Positions 1 through 13,179 are shown, numbered from the stretch's first letter. The stretch is DNA of 64,000 nt from Ifrita kowaldi (GCA_013398055.1 VZRS01006544.1:186258-250257), one strand, 5' to 3'. Numbers and translations: made by a program. Notes: generated by a model not told the origin, from the letters alone.

Positions 1-2769
1 CTCACAAAACCCAGAAAGATGACCACCCATAAAAAAATGCTGGACACTATTATTTTGATGGCAGGGACTCAAGCTGCACAGCGCACAGCACTGTTTACAG
101 AAAAGTCTGCTGATTGAATACGCTGGCTTGGCAGGCAGAGCAGTGCCCAGGGCACAGGGTCAGGCTGGGTTATGGACTGGTGCTGCTGGTTGCCACCAGA
201 ACTAAGAGTTTAGCCTATCTTATTTGGTTAATATCAACTAAAAATTAGGTGTAAGAATGCTTTATGTGTGAACCCACATGCCCACTTTGTGGGTGGAACT
301 GCTGCCTGCTCTGAGGCCTGGGGGACTTCTGTGGGCAATTAACAAAACTCTCGCATGGAAGAAGGCTCAAAGAAGACAGGCAAGGATGACATGCTCATGA
401 AGCTCAGAAAACCACTCAGGAAGTGACCACAGCTGTAGTACAGGAAGCTGAACTTCACACAAGGAGGACCAGAGGGTGGCCTACGTTTTAGATAAACAGC
501 TGTAACTGTTGAGTGGGTCAACTGACTGTGAAAATGGCCTTTCCTAAAATGATTAACTGGTAATATTGTCTTCCTGAGCCAGCCACACCAGCATGGGGGA
601 AACTTATTCATGGTTCAGCCCCACACAGGAGTCTAAAAGCCAACAAAATGGACCCTGAAGAGAGCAATGGGTCTGAGTTGCTCTCAGCCAGTAATGGGAA
701 TCACGTTTGTATTGCAATCTAGCTGTATATCCAACTTGCTTCATTGTGTTTGCCTTGTGATTTCAGGACGTTGTTGTATCGATCTGTTATATCAGAATCC
801 CGTGCAATGTCAAATACTTACTAATAAGTAAATTTGAGATATTAAATCTGATACTAAACATCAAACCCTTCTTGAGTGAAACATCTGAAAGAACTTGGCC
901 AGAGGATATTTGAGTCATGACAATTCCACACGTTACCCTCCCCAGGAGACAGGCTTAGGAATTGATTTCCCAGGCCCTTTGGAACACGTTACTCCTGTCA
1001 GTAAAGCTGACTGCATATTCCTGTAGACTGTATCATACTTGGTGTCACTGCAGTTTCCAATATTTCCCTGTAATTTCCCGGCCTGCAGATGATTAAGGGA
1101 ACTAACATGAAACCACAATTTCTTTGCAAACTTTCCAAAGCACTGCATGAGCCTCTAGAAACCCTTTCACCTTCATGCCCCCAACTTTCTATCCAGGCTC
1201 TTCTTCCCCATTTCCTTATCCCTTGGGTTGCTCACAATCACTGATGGGACTCAAGTGAGCAGAAAAGTCACGTGCTTATTATTATTCATATTCTATACTG
1301 CTGAAGGGGGAAGGCTGAGCCCGTACTCTTGAACAGAAGCATGCAGAATGATTCAAAGCCTGCTCATGCTTTTATCTACATGTTTATAATTATATTACAC
1401 ACAATAACAACATCTTATAGTGTGGTATTATAATGGTAAAATATTTGAATATTTTTTATTATAATATGTAGTGGTATATTTTTATGTTTTAAAGTGTAAG
1501 CTTATATTGTTTAGCCAACCAGTGTAAATACAAGCCTAGAACACAGAAGCCCTAAACTAGCTGAAATGTGTCAGATGAATGTGGTAGAGCTTTGCCTTGT
1601 GGCACAGACATATTTATAAGGAATCATTTGAGACATGCAGTTATTCTGCTGATAGACAGTTTTCTTTTGCTGACACTGTATTCCTGAGTCTGCAGAAGCT
1701 GTTTCTTTCCTTACAAGTCCTGCTTTAATAACACTTCAGGCCATTTAAAATTCCACACTGCAAGCACAGTCAAGGGATGTAGAGCAGCGTGGAAGTCAGA
1801 GCGAGAACAAGGCAGCCAAGTCTGGGGCTCACACAGTTGTTCCTGTGCACAACTACAACGAGAGGCACCCCTGTTGGTAAGGGAGCCACAGAGCAAGGCT
1901 CAAGGGCTACACGTTCCCATGTACAGCAGAAATAGCACATTTGTTAGCACGCAGAAACAATCTGCACCAAGCCTCAGACACACATTCCCTGGGCTGCTAG
2001 CTTCTGCTAGCTCCTTCTAAACTGAGGTGTCTTGCTGCAGGGTTTTTGCATGTGAATTCATGACAAAGCCTGAGGTACCTGCTCTACTTTGACCTTCTCA
2101 ATATCCTCCTGGCCTGGGGCTGCCTTTACCCTTTCTTAGTTTACTCCCAAAGTCCCAGTTCACAGCAACCTCGTTTCCGCTGGGGATAAGACGATGCTTC
2201 CAAATTCTTGAGCATTTCTGAGCATCATCACAAGCCTTCCTTTCCTCTCACTGCTGTTGCCAAAGACTGAACTAGAAGTTTATCTTTTTAGGCCATTTAT
2301 ATTTCAAACTAGGATCAATGAAAACAACAAAGCTAAAACAGACTCAGTGGAGCAATCAGGCATTGCAAGATGTTATCTTTTTCCATGTGAGGAACCCGGC
2401 TGTGAGGCTTATTTCTCTCCCAGGCATTGCAGAAGGAAGTGGGAGAGAGCTGGGGGCTTCTGGGTTTGGGACATTTAGAGTTCTCCAGACTCCATCAGGT
2501 TCAGATGTAGCAAATGTGTGGACAGTGGTATTGAGTATCTTTTAGGAACATAAATAAATACAGTCAGTGTAATGGTCCAGTGGTTCTGAGGCAGTGAGCA
2601 ATTAACAGTCCCCTGGGGGAAAGCCTGTGGTAATTGGTTTATAGAACTGATCAAACTGGGAGCAACATCAAAAACCAGATTACGAGAAGGAAGGAAAGTG
2701 CACTTGTGAAAGGAGATTTTAATTACTACAAGAGGGCAACAAAAAGGCTGCAATAGCTGCCTATCTTAC
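1..2769. other. non-genic sequence
   Basis: I see no gene here. The longest frames are under 95 codons, overlap each other on both strands and have no recognisable motifs. A strongly AT-rich patch lies at about 1375-1500. A CACGTG E-box is present near 1269, but with no CpG enrichment around it I give it no weight. Confidence 0.6.
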
Positions 2770-2892
2770 CTTTCTGCCTTGGAAAGGCCAAATCCTGCAA
2801 ATACATCGCCACAGATATGTTCTGTAGGATGTCCTGGCATCTGCTTGGATCTATTTGCAGAATACCCCATGAAATAATTATGTGTTTCAGAT
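2770..2892 (-). other. candidate coding exon, unidentified
   Basis: Seen in sequence: on the minus strand a pyrimidine-rich acceptor (ATTCTCTACAG) ends at 2893 and a strong donor (AAAG|GTAAGA) begins at 2769. They enclose 123 nt, exactly 41 codons' worth, so skipping would preserve frame. Two of the three frames are open. The frame entered after two leftover bases reads like folded protein, including SRCQDILQNISVAMYLQDL, which has an amphipathic-helix pattern. I do not recognise the family. Further right, another good minus donor (GAAAG|GTAAGC) at about 3605 closes a frame whose phase fits this segment. No promoter or polyadenylation partner is identified nearby. This could be a real exon of a gene lying mostly outside the window, a pseudogene piece, or a chance pairing of splice-like signals. 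Confidence 0.27.
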
Positions 2893-4890
2893 CTGTAGAG
2901 AATACTGGCATTAAAGACAGTACAAACTAAAATGCCTTTTATTCAAAAGGGTCTGTTTGCCTTGTTAGTGAGATTGGACCAGCAGATGGTAAATACCAGC
3001 TTGTAATACAGTATAATGCAGTTTGCTGCAGAAAAATGTAACATAATTTAATGTGAGAGTAAGGAACCAATCAGTCAGAGCAATGAGCAGGGAAGGGATT
3101 GAGAGTATTACGGAAAAATCACTGAAACCATGAGGCCAGAACACAGCTGCAGTAATAAAGTCTGTCATAAAGTGGAAGGGACTATAAGAGGGGACTTAGT
3201 GTAGATGGTATTAGTCAGAGCCCCATCTGCTCTAAGCCCCACACCATGTAAGGGAGACGTTAATGGCTCAGAGGGGCACAGGGCAGCTCAGGTTGAGGGC
3301 ACCTATTTTACTACCACGTTTATGGGGAGGAGGTGGCCTGCGTGGAGGTTCCAGCGTTGTGCAGGATGTTCCTACAACAGACAGGGGAGTAGGAATGGAG
3401 CTGAACCCAGGTTTGTAGCTGCCAGGTCCTCAAGTCACTGCAGAGAGAAAATTTCTTGTATTCTTTGTATGCTTTCTGTTTAATTGCAAATAAGGCCCAA
3501 AAAGATATTTCATTATTTGTGTGACCAGTCTGCAAACCTGGACCATCCCTGGTGCCTGGATGTCACGCAAGCATTTTATGAAGGCCCACCAGTTAGCGAG
3601 CTTACCTTTCCTTAAACCCACCAGCCCCCAAAGAACCTTTCCAGGGAAAACAATCAGCTTCCTCCAATCCCACAAAACCTGGGTAAGATTTCTCAAGTGA
3701 AATATTGGAAGATCACTGAATTATTTAATACCATTATTCTGATTTTTTTGGCAAAGTTCTGTCTCAGATGATCATGGTTTTCCAATTTGTTAAGCAAAAA
3801 GATTCACTTTAGATGCAAAGGTCAAGCTGAGGTTCCCCTCTTTGTGTCTCATGCCCAGCCCCAAACAGCCTGACACCAGGCTATGCCACGTTACCCCTGT
3901 GTGATGCATGTCATTGTACCCCATCCCTCCACACCAGGCACCCTCTTTGTCTTCCGTGGGATTGCTGAGTGATGAATGAGTGTAGAATCTGACTGAGCAG
4001 GAATTAATGAAGTTTAATACTGTCTTTGGCCAGACACAGTGACCACCACTTGATAGCTGAAGAAACTATTACATTCCACAAGAAACCATATAATTAAACC
4101 TACAGGAACCTCCACATCAAACACAAGTATGTGTCACTACCCCAGATGAAAGTACACATGAGGCATAGAAGGGGGGAGAGTTTTTACTGCCTCTCTTTTA
4201 CAAAGGCTTATGTGTTTGAGAAAGAGGCCGTGCAGCCAAGGGGAGCTAGCAGAGAAGATGTAAAAGAAGCCCTCAAAAAACCCCATCCCAATAGTGCGGT
4301 ATAAAAAGCTCTGCAAGAAAGAAAGGATGTCTGACTGGGTTAGAAGTGTAAAACAAGAGATTATCCCCTTTTGTCTGATTTTTCCTGTGATTTGTGACCA
4401 GTGCATACCCTTAGTGCATTAACAGATGTGTTCCAAAAGGACTTTCTTCATTGCCACTTTTCCTTTTAAAGGAAATAGTTCACTATTCCTCCTTTGGCTA
4501 GAAGCTTAAGGTTAAAAGGGAAGAGCAGTACTGCTGTTGCCTGAGATTCAAGAGTGCAAATCACCATCTCCACCATCAACACAAAAAAGCAGCATGTGAA
4601 AAAAATTCTTGCCATTGAAGTCACTAGACCGGTATTCTGATTTCACACATGGAATATATCTGTTAAGGAAGCAGATGCCAATTTTATACAGGCAGTCTTT
4701 AGAGAAAAACCACACTTTAAATAATGAGGGAGTGGGGAAGTGCATCAAAGGTTGGAATGAAACTTCATGTTACCATGAATAAAGGCTAGCAGGGCTCTGG
4801 ATGCATTCAGAACTGAATCTTTGTGATATTCTCACAAATAAGTTAGGTGAGCGTGATGGAATTTTGCACACATTAATTCACTTCCCACAA
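2893..4890. other. non-genic sequence
   Basis: No supported gene. A possible minus-strand segment at about 3606-3677 has a good donor but only a moderate acceptor; it is discussed as a finding. Otherwise this is plain AT-leaning sequence with no repeat that I can name. Confidence 0.5.
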
Positions 4891-4899
4891 ATGCAGAAA

Positions 4900-5290
4900 C
4901 ACGAGGCGTCCCCAGCCCTCTCCCTCTCCTGGACCCGGGCCCAGTCACCCAAGCTCACGTCCTGGTTGTGTGTCAAACAGCACAACCTCAGAGCCACTCC
5001 TGGCCCAGCTCCCCACCTCTGCCTGCATGTTCAGCACCCCTGGAGACACGGAGCCCACTGCAGCTCCTGTGCCAGCAGGGCCATCACAACAGCCAGCCCC
5101 CACAAGGGCCTGAAAGGGCCAAGCCAGCCCCCACAGGCAGGAGGAGGGCTGGATGTCTGTGCTGCAGGGAAGCTGGGGGCAGGACTGGAAGTAGTGCCAC
5201 AGCTACAAAAACTTCTTCTGGACCTTCTGACCGTGGAATCTGCAGTCTGCCTTTTGTACATCCAAGGTGCAGAGGGGTTCGGGCGTGGGG
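4900..5290. other. GC-rich patch of unknown nature
   Basis: This roughly 390-bp block is much richer in G and C than its flanks, and long frames stay open on both strands (166 and 167 codons on plus, 76 and 85 on minus). A 14-bp direct repeat (AGCCAGCCCCCACA) occurs at 5091 and 5122. CpG dinucleotides are few, so it is not a classic CpG island. Multiple overlapping open frames are expected where stop codons are scarce because of GC content, so coding is not supported. It could be a lncRNA exon, an eroded gene fragment or a GC-biased conversion patch. Confidence 0.4.
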
Positions 5291-5299
5291 GACAGATCT

Positions 5300-8040
5300 A
5301 GTTATGACATCTGCATGTTGGACGGATGCCTCCCTTCCCACCTCATGCTGCCTGACTATACAGTGGGTTCATTCTCTCTCCTCACTAACCAGAAGAAATC
5401 CATGGGTGTCAGCACTGAAGCTCATTACAGCTGTCAGAGGCAACAGAGGTGGTCTTTCTGTGAGCAGTTAGATCAGTTTAGCTCTGTTCTACCCCCAGCA
5501 CATCATCATGTCCTCATCAGATATCCAACAACAATGTGGCTTAAAAGGGATCCCTACAGAACTGGCAGCCTTTAAGGGACTTTTATTTTTATCAATGTAC
5601 TATGGGATAATTACTCCAAACTATTTCAAATGAAGTTATGAAAAATACTTCCACTCTTTATTTTAACCTCAGCTGCTAATTTGTAACAGTTCTTGGATCA
5701 GTTGATCCTTGTGAGCTATAACAATCTTTGATCTGGCATAGGTCCTTTCCTAAGGAGGCTCCAAGAAGAAGCCCAACTCATTCTAGGTCCAAACAAAAAG
5801 CTGTGTTCTGAAACACTATTATATTCAGACTCATTTTGAAACATCTGCATAATTCAAGTACAGATCAAAGTGTGGATGCCTGAAAATGTTCCCCTGACGA
5901 TGAATGTAGGATTACGGTGGCTCCATACATCACACGGCAGGTGGTAGGATACTGAAGGATCATATTTCTGGAATCACTTAGGTTATATGCCAGGAGGAAT
6001 TTCACACATGAAACAGATCAATCAAAAGCAGTCTTGAGCTCCACTTTGAGCGATGTAGAAACCTCTTGGTCCTCACCTGGCTGCTGCTGCTGCAGGTCAG
6101 TGCTGGAAGGGCCTCAGGACCAGGGCCTCGGTGCTGGGCTCTTGGGCTGTGCTGCTGGCAGGGCAAGGACATGGCTCTGGATCAAAGCATCCCAAGCTCA
6201 TCTGGGCAAAGTACTTGAGTCAAGGAGCTCTCAGGCACAGCCTGACCTTGTAGTCAGACCTTATCTTTCATCTTCCCAAGATATGGACCTTATCTTGAGG
6301 TGCTATGCTGACTGATCTGCAAGTTACAACAGTTAAGGTAATTAAATTCTTTCGTGTTAGTAAATTTGAGACCCCTTTAGGCTGTTGCTTTCAATGATGA
6401 CAAAGACAGTAGTTACTGTTCATGAAGCCAAGGTTGGTAACAAGTTACACTGTAAGGAATGTTCCTCTTTGTTGACAAATTTTCAGGGAATGTTCAAAAA
6501 AGAACGGTTTTCTTTGCATTGGACAGAAATTCCAGTGCCATCTCAGTATATATAACTACAGATCCCTATATATGTATGCTAATGCAAATGCATAAAAATA
6601 AATTTTATATATATCTATAGTACTTAGTTGTATATTTGCAGTTATTTATAAAATGCTTTTCCCACTAGACTAGTTCAGTGCAAAAGATAATGCTCTTTGC
6701 ATTGCATTTGCTTTAACTTTCACAACAGAAGGATGAAAAAATAATTTTCTGTAGAATTTGTGTATGTTTTGGAGGCTTGTTTAAGCTGCCTTTTGTGGCC
6801 CTCCCAGTTGCTGGAAATGGGGTTCTGTCAGATACAGGATGTTAAAGGGCACTGTCCTCATCAATGACAATCCCAGCACAATACCCTAGAGAACAATGTA
6901 AAAGCATTGTACTGCGTAAGCATAAACCCAGTATAAGTAGATTTAATGGGATCTTCCCCTGGCCTGAATACATATCCTTCATCATGTGCTGTAAACAAAA
7001 TGCAATCTATTTACTTAACCTAAATCTTATCAAGGAGTTTGCAGTGAAGCTGTGGCCACTTCATGTAGAAATCATAGATGAAGAAATTCTGTTCTCCCAG
7101 ACAACAGGCAAAGAGAAGTCTGTGTCCTTCCTTGCTTTGATGGGATGGCTCTGCCCTGCAGCTGACCTCCTACACTCATCTGTCGTCAGGAAGCAACACT
7201 GATGTGTACCTGCATCTCTCTGGGATGCAATTGTGAATGTTACTCACTATTGCTAGGTGAATAAATGCAGGTTTAGGAACCAAGGCTTAAAAACTGGCCT
7301 TGGGACTGCATGTTACTTCAGTTAGAAACAAGAACTTGGTGTCATCAAAAAGAAATAAAAGTGATGTTCACAAAGTAACACCTTCCAGTAGTCGAGAAAA
7401 TGTGTTGGCTCCCAGCCAGTGTCACTCACTCTGAAGCAATTTCAGGATAAGGGGTCATTCATTTAAAAGTATTGCTCAAGAGCAAAGCAGTGAATGTGAA
7501 GAGTCAGAATCCCCTTTGTGCCGGGCAGTGGTCTGGGAACATCCTGCCTCCCCTCCTCAGTGCTACCAGCTGCAGTCCCTTGGTCAGAGGGGACAGTACA
7601 CCCCCACAGTGTTCTGAGGTGCAATGCCCTGCAAGTCAGCCCTAGAAACCTGCAGCCTAAACAGCCCTGCTTTTTTCAGTGTGATGTAAACCAATGTGAA
7701 TTCCAGAGGGAACTGCTAAGGACTGATTTTGACTGAATGTTACACTGCCTGTGATTTTCTGCCTTGTATTTTTGGACAGAAATTATTCATACTAGGGCAA
7801 TATCCAAGAGACTGATTTATTTGTAAAATTTCATACAAATGATTAAATATTAGATAAACACAATTATCTCTCAACTAGCTTATAAATAGATATCTCAGTT
7901 ACTGCACTGCATTCCAGGCCCCAGGGACAGCCTTAACTAGCCGATATGGACAACCCTATTAGGAAAAGGTTTTGCCATGGTCCTGTCTGTGATTTCACTT
8001 CAGTTGAAGAACTTTTTGGACAGCTCATTCTTGAGAAATA
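5300..8040. other. non-genic sequence
   Basis: No gene seen. An AT-rich stretch with alternating TA runs lies at about 6545-6625. Frames are short and unrecognised. Confidence 0.55.
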
Positions 8041-8063
8041 AATGCAAAAAAAAATTGTACTTG

Positions 8064-8157
8064 AAACAGGAAAAGAAAAAGGCGAGGGAGGTGGGCAAAG
8101 AGGGAGGAAGGTGGCGGGGGGGGAGTGAGAGGGAAAGGAAGGGAGGGAGGAAACAGG
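8064..8157 (+). repeat. purine-rich low-complexity tract with G4 motif
   Basis: The plus strand is almost entirely A and G here, including a run of eight G at 8116-8123. The segment 8121-8147 has four G-triplets separated by loops of 7, 7 and 1 bases, which meets the usual G3+N1-7 quadruplex pattern. No gene is attached to it. Confidence 0.75.
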
Positions 8158-8502
8158 ATTATTAGATATTCACTCTTTATTTCCGTAAGTAATTCATGAG
8201 CAACAAATTTAACCATAAAAATGTCTTTGGAACAGATTTGTGGAAACAGACCCCTACCTAACAGCAGTCCCACTGGGGCCTCCCTCTTCTGACCCTATCA
8301 CAATTAGCAAATAGCAATACTTTACTATTCAGCAGAAACAGAGTTGTCCTCATAGAGGGCACAGACTTCCCCACTTCAGAGGGCTTCAGAGGTGAGGACA
8401 CCCATCTCTGTAGACTGGTACAACAAGGTATGAACTATGCCTGTTGATTTAAAATTTTTCTCCTGTTTTTGCACCCAAAGGCCACAGCCAGGCCTGAAAC
8501 TC

Positions 8503-8604
8503 CTGTTTTTGTTTTTTTGGGGGGTTTGTTTGTTTGTTTGTTTGTTTTGGTTTGGTTTGGTTTGGTTTGGTTTTTTTGTTGTTTTTGGTTTTTTTTTTTT
8601 TTTT
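8503..8604 (+). repeat. (GTTT)n/(GGTTT)n low-complexity tract
   Basis: A T-rich stretch contains only G and T. It starts with a T-run, goes through several GTTT units, about five GGTTT units, then a further T-run ending at GAGAAG. It is a simple sequence expansion, not a gene. Confidence 0.9.
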
Positions 8605-8609
8605 GAGAA

Positions 8610-11600
8610 GAGTACAGAAACAGAGATAAGAACAGGCCTAATTTTGTGCCAAAATGATCTGCAGCAACAAACTGAGGCATGGTTACAGCCATATTTATTG
8701 GCATTCCAGAACTGTGACTCACATAGAATTAGCTCTTGAAGCAGAACAATGCGAGCTGAAGAGGTTTACACTTGAGGCATAAACAAAAGAGATGGATTGA
8801 GGATCCAACCTGCAAGAGATCAAATTTAGGAGAGGAGTGGTGCACTACAATTTTGTTAGCTCCTTGACTTTCTCTTTTTCTTCTTTTCTTCCCCAGCACT
8901 AAGGGTGAGGGGTTTGGGCAGTGATGTTAACCTTTAATAGTCCATCTTTCAGAGTTAAATGGCTAACAGCAGTTACCTTGCCTTTGTGCATGCTACCTGA
9001 GTGTACTTTTTTCAACTTGCCACGAAGACAAAATGTGAATATTCAGTGACTAAAATGAGGAAAAGGATTAGGAAAAGGATTACTGTTTATCCTCAAGGAA
9101 TTTATCAGGTTTATATTCAGATCTCACCACTATATTCACAAAAACCTCAAAAGACCAAGCTCATATAATGAATTCTGCACATGGGACCACTCACCTTACT
9201 GGGGCAGTTGATTAAAGATTGTGGCCCACCTCTTTTGCTGCTAGAGTTCATTCAGAGTCTGGGGAGCAGATGCTGCCTTTTGTAAGTTCCACAACAACTT
9301 TCCATACTTCCTTGAGTCTGCACTCCCAGGATTGTATCCTCCATCTCCATTCACCGCCTACCAGCTGGAGGCTACTGACAAGTTTATATAAATGTAGGCA
9401 CTGTTTTACATGCAGCCTGCCCAATTCCTTCAGGATTCAGCTCATTTCAGTTACACAGTGCTACAAGCTGGTGGCTGCTAATGGGGCACAGCTCCAGTGA
9501 GCTGCTGGTGCAAGTGCAGAACAAACCAGTGTCTTGTGAAAGGCACAGCTGAGTGGCAGTGACACCCAGAACATGCTGGAGATAGAGCAGATGTCAGTAG
9601 CAGGAGGCACAGTAGGGCCAGAAATCTGGATCAGGCCTTGGAACAGATGGCTCCAGGGGCCACAGCCCGAGCGTCTGTCTGGATAGGGTGGATAAAAAAA
9701 CAGCTCAGAGAAGAGCCAGAGCTGGGACCGCAGCAGGGTGAGTGATGGCCTCTCTGTTTTGTTGTTACAGAGTGAAGTGCTGCATTAATACAGTTGCTCT
9801 GGAGGGCAGTGCATGAAATGGGATCGTTTTGCTTCATATAAGGGTGGGAGGCATTTCACTTCTTGGAGGTCCCTTTTTCTCCTCCCCCCCGCATCATCTC
9901 TGTGCGTGATCCAGACTGGATTCCAAGTGGGAGGAAGAAAGGAAACTCACAATTATTGACTTGCTCTGCCAAAGTTTGAATAGATTCCTTCTAAAACAAA
10001 TGAAAGCCTGTTTAACTGGCCTGGAAAACATGAATGTGAACGACATGTGCTGCCCTCTTTGTAACTCTATCACACTGGGAGATGGTTATAGCAAAAGACA
10101 GAACAACATTATCCCAAGCTGCCTGAATTATAAATCCCAAAGGCTCTACTACATTAAAAAATCCCTGGGTGGTGGCAAGAGCTGGTCTCTTTCCTTCACC
10201 TAGGCAGGGGACATCAACTTCTTAGCTCAGCATCTCATTAACTTTTGTGTCTGCTTTCTTCCTCTGCCCAGCTCCCAGCTGGTGTCTGAGGCTTCAAAAT
10301 ATTTAATGCAGGAGAAACTCGAGACAGTTGACCAGAATTTGGAGTAGAAACAAAACTCCTGCCACCTTGCTTGTAATTTGCCAGTCCTTTCGAGTCCCAG
10401 TCTGGCTGGTGAATTAGCAGATGTGGAAAAATCTCCTTCATACAAAGAAATGATCTAGCAGTGGAAGATCTCCCATGAGCAGACAGATGCAGCTTTTCAG
10501 GATGCACACTTCCACCACAAATGAACTTAAATTCATTTTTAGAACCAGTTATTGATCTGATTGTGTTAAATATCCTGGTGTTCTCACAAAATTTATTCAT
10601 TTTTTACAAAGGCACTGAACCTTAAATGCCTGTGATGCTGCGCCTCTGGGCTAACAGCAGCTTCTGCACAGGCTAATGGGCAGGGCCAGAAAGGTGGCTA
10701 AAACCACCTTTGCTAATCCTTTTAGCTCAGTTCTCAGCCTATCTGGTCTGTGTTTGTCTCTGCACTAACTTGTGAGAACCAAACAATTCGACAACTCGGT
10801 CTCCAAGTGTAGTGCATGAAATAACTTACACAAAGGTTACTACAGTGAGGTTACAGTGAACTCACACAAGACAAATGGGGCACTGCCACAGCATCAAGGC
10901 GTAGAAAATGCCTTGAAAAGCTGAGAAGAAGTAGGCTTTAGAAGGCTCCACTGGAGACAAGCTGCACTCTCCAGAGCACACACAGAGGCAAGGATGGCCA
11001 GTTATGCTGTTGCTACTAACCAGTAGGTATTTCTGGCTTCATGATGCCCCCAGACATGATCCTTTCAAGGCTACACTAACATCAGAAGGTTGGACATTAT
11101 TTTTGTGGAATTTGTGAGAAGGATTGAGATGATGAGAATGGGCTTTTTTCTTCTTCTTGTCTTCAGAAATACATCGGTTGAAAGAGGTAAGTGGGAAGAG
11201 CACACAATTATGTCTAATGTATGTTTTAAGATAGATGCAAACTATTAATGAGAAAAAACCTCTAATAATTACAAAGAAAATGTTTAAAATGGAATATTTC
11301 TCTTTCATCAGAGAGACACTCCAGTCAGCCACAAGCAGTGGAAGCAACTACCTGCAGAGAGCTACCCCATCCCATGAGCTGTCAGTGTCATCAGCTAAGG
11401 ATGTTTCTAGAGAAGGACCCTGCTTTGGAGGCAGACTGTAACTACCTGAAATGCTCTCATGAGTAAGTTTTTAGGTGTTTATTATGCTTCTTATTTCCTT
11501 CTGGGATGAGGACCAAAAAAGCAGAAATACCACAAGAAAAAGTTCACTTTTCAGGGTTTCTGGCCACTGCCAGAAGTCAAAGAGCTGAAAATTGTTATGT

Positions 11601-12795
11601 GAGAGAGTGTTTTACTGGTTCCTCATCTGCTGAAATATGGGGTATATGTAAATGCCAAATAAACATTAGCTTTCAGGTACTTGGCTGAGCCCAGACTCTG
11701 AAAACTACAAAAACTACCCAAACCTACTTATGACTATTCTTTTTTTTCTGAGGGGGGAGCACATAGAGAATAGAGGCATGGCTCCCAAAATGGATGCAAT
11801 TGAAACTACTTTCAAGAATCACACTTTCTTACTACTCCCTCTGAAGAACGTTTAAAATAATTCTCCAGTGCTTTGTTTCATCTGAGTAAGTTAGAAACCA
11901 AGACAGTTCAAAACATTCCTTCCTACTCTGTTTCTAATAACTTGTACTTTGGAATAACAAATAATTCAGTGGGTGATTAGGTAATCTATGGAATCAGTGT
12001 ATCATTGCACCTTTTTTGAAACATTACTGTGGGGAAACAAACCTTCTTGGGCCAGGCCATCAGTCAGCTACCTGGCTTTAGGAAGAAACTTGTCTTGGGC
12101 AGCCTAACCTTAGACTATCTACTTACAAAGTTACTTGCACATTTTTTCTGAAATGTCTGGCATTAACCACTGTCAAAGAAGAAACTAAACAAGATGAATC
12201 ATTAACCAAATGTGGAAAATACAGTGTGATTAAGGTGCAAGTGTTTCCCATGCTAGCTTAGTTTTGTGCCAACATTTTCAATATCGAGAAATCTCTCAAA
12301 AAGACATTGAGAAATCTCTCAAAAGTTCTACAAAGCTCCTTCCCTTTACCCAACTGTCTTTTCCAAAAGAGAGACAGACAAGCTCAAAGCAGGTCCTTCT
12401 CAAGCTGAGTGTTGACCCTGCTCACAGTGCCAGCAAGATCCTCTTTTCCCTCCCAGCTCTGGTTCTCAAGCTGTCATTATCTTCAGGCCAATGCCAGCTA
12501 CGAAAGCTGAATGAGGAAAAGGATCTGATCTTCTGAGAACACATCCAGAAACAAAAATCTCCATCTTTCTATTCTCTGACTTGATTTACCATGTCACCTT
12601 GTGAAACCATTTAGGGCTCCTCTGAGTTAGACTGGTAAGAGTGTGGGCATGGCATTTCCATTCAAGCTTTACAGAACACTTTACAAGTTCTCTGTGAATG
12701 TGTTTTCCTATTTGAAAAAGAAGTTAACCTACCAGGAATGCAATGGGAGTTGAGGAACAAGGCCTGCTTATCTACAGAACAAACATAGTAGGAGG
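8610..12795. other. non-genic sequence
   Basis: No gene supported. A 120-codon minus frame at 10238-10600 is open but has no recognisable motif and no strong splice context. A strong minus-strand donor-like site (TAAG|GTGAGT) occurs near 9194 with no convincing acceptor partner. A 23-bp-period duplication of GAGAAATCTCTCAAAA occurs at 12286 and 12309. Confidence 0.5.
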
Positions 12796-12800
12796 TAAAA

Positions 12801-12900
12801 CAGAGAAGTGGAACCTCTTGTCCAGGCTCCCGAACTGGGTTAGCAGCAGAGAGATGGGAATAAGCCAGGTCTCCTGAATTCAAGGTTAGTCCACAGCCCT
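12801..12900 (+). mobile_element. MIR-like SINE relic
   Basis: The order of short matches follows the MIR core and 3' half: CAGAGAAGTGGAACCTCTTG, then CAGAGAGATGGGAATAAGCC, then AGGTCTCCTGAATTC. In MIR these correspond to the segment leading into 'agctgggattagaacccaggtctcctgactc'. Divergence is high, as expected for an ancient amniote element. It is non-autonomous and inactive. The match comes from memory of the consensus, so the exact edges are uncertain. Confidence 0.6.
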
Positions 12901-12965
12901 ATTTCCACATTCCAGAAAGTGAGTTAATGAATCTGCTAACTGTTTGTGCATTCCCATCATCTCAG

Positions 12966-13170
12966 CTCTCTGCCTGGGTACATTCTGCTGTGTTAAAACA
13001 GCTTGACAGCCCCAGTCTTGAAACTGGAAACCAAGAGAAGCCAGTGATTGTGAGCTTTAAACAAATCGTGAAGTGCCTCCCTGTCATTACACTGGAAAGG
13101 AGGTGTCACTCACTGCTTGGGCAGCTCTGCCTGATACATGGACACAAGTGACTGATGCCTGTGTACAAAG
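12966..13170 (+). other. candidate non-coding exon
   Basis: An acceptor-like end (CATTCCCATCATCTCAG) and a strong donor (AAAG|GTAAGT) enclose 205 nt. The frame open from 12927 stops at 13151, before the donor, so if spliced this would more likely be a lncRNA or UTR exon than a coding one. It sits just downstream of the MIR relic. It could equally be chance. Confidence 0.2.
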
Positions 13171-13179
13171 GTAAGTGGC

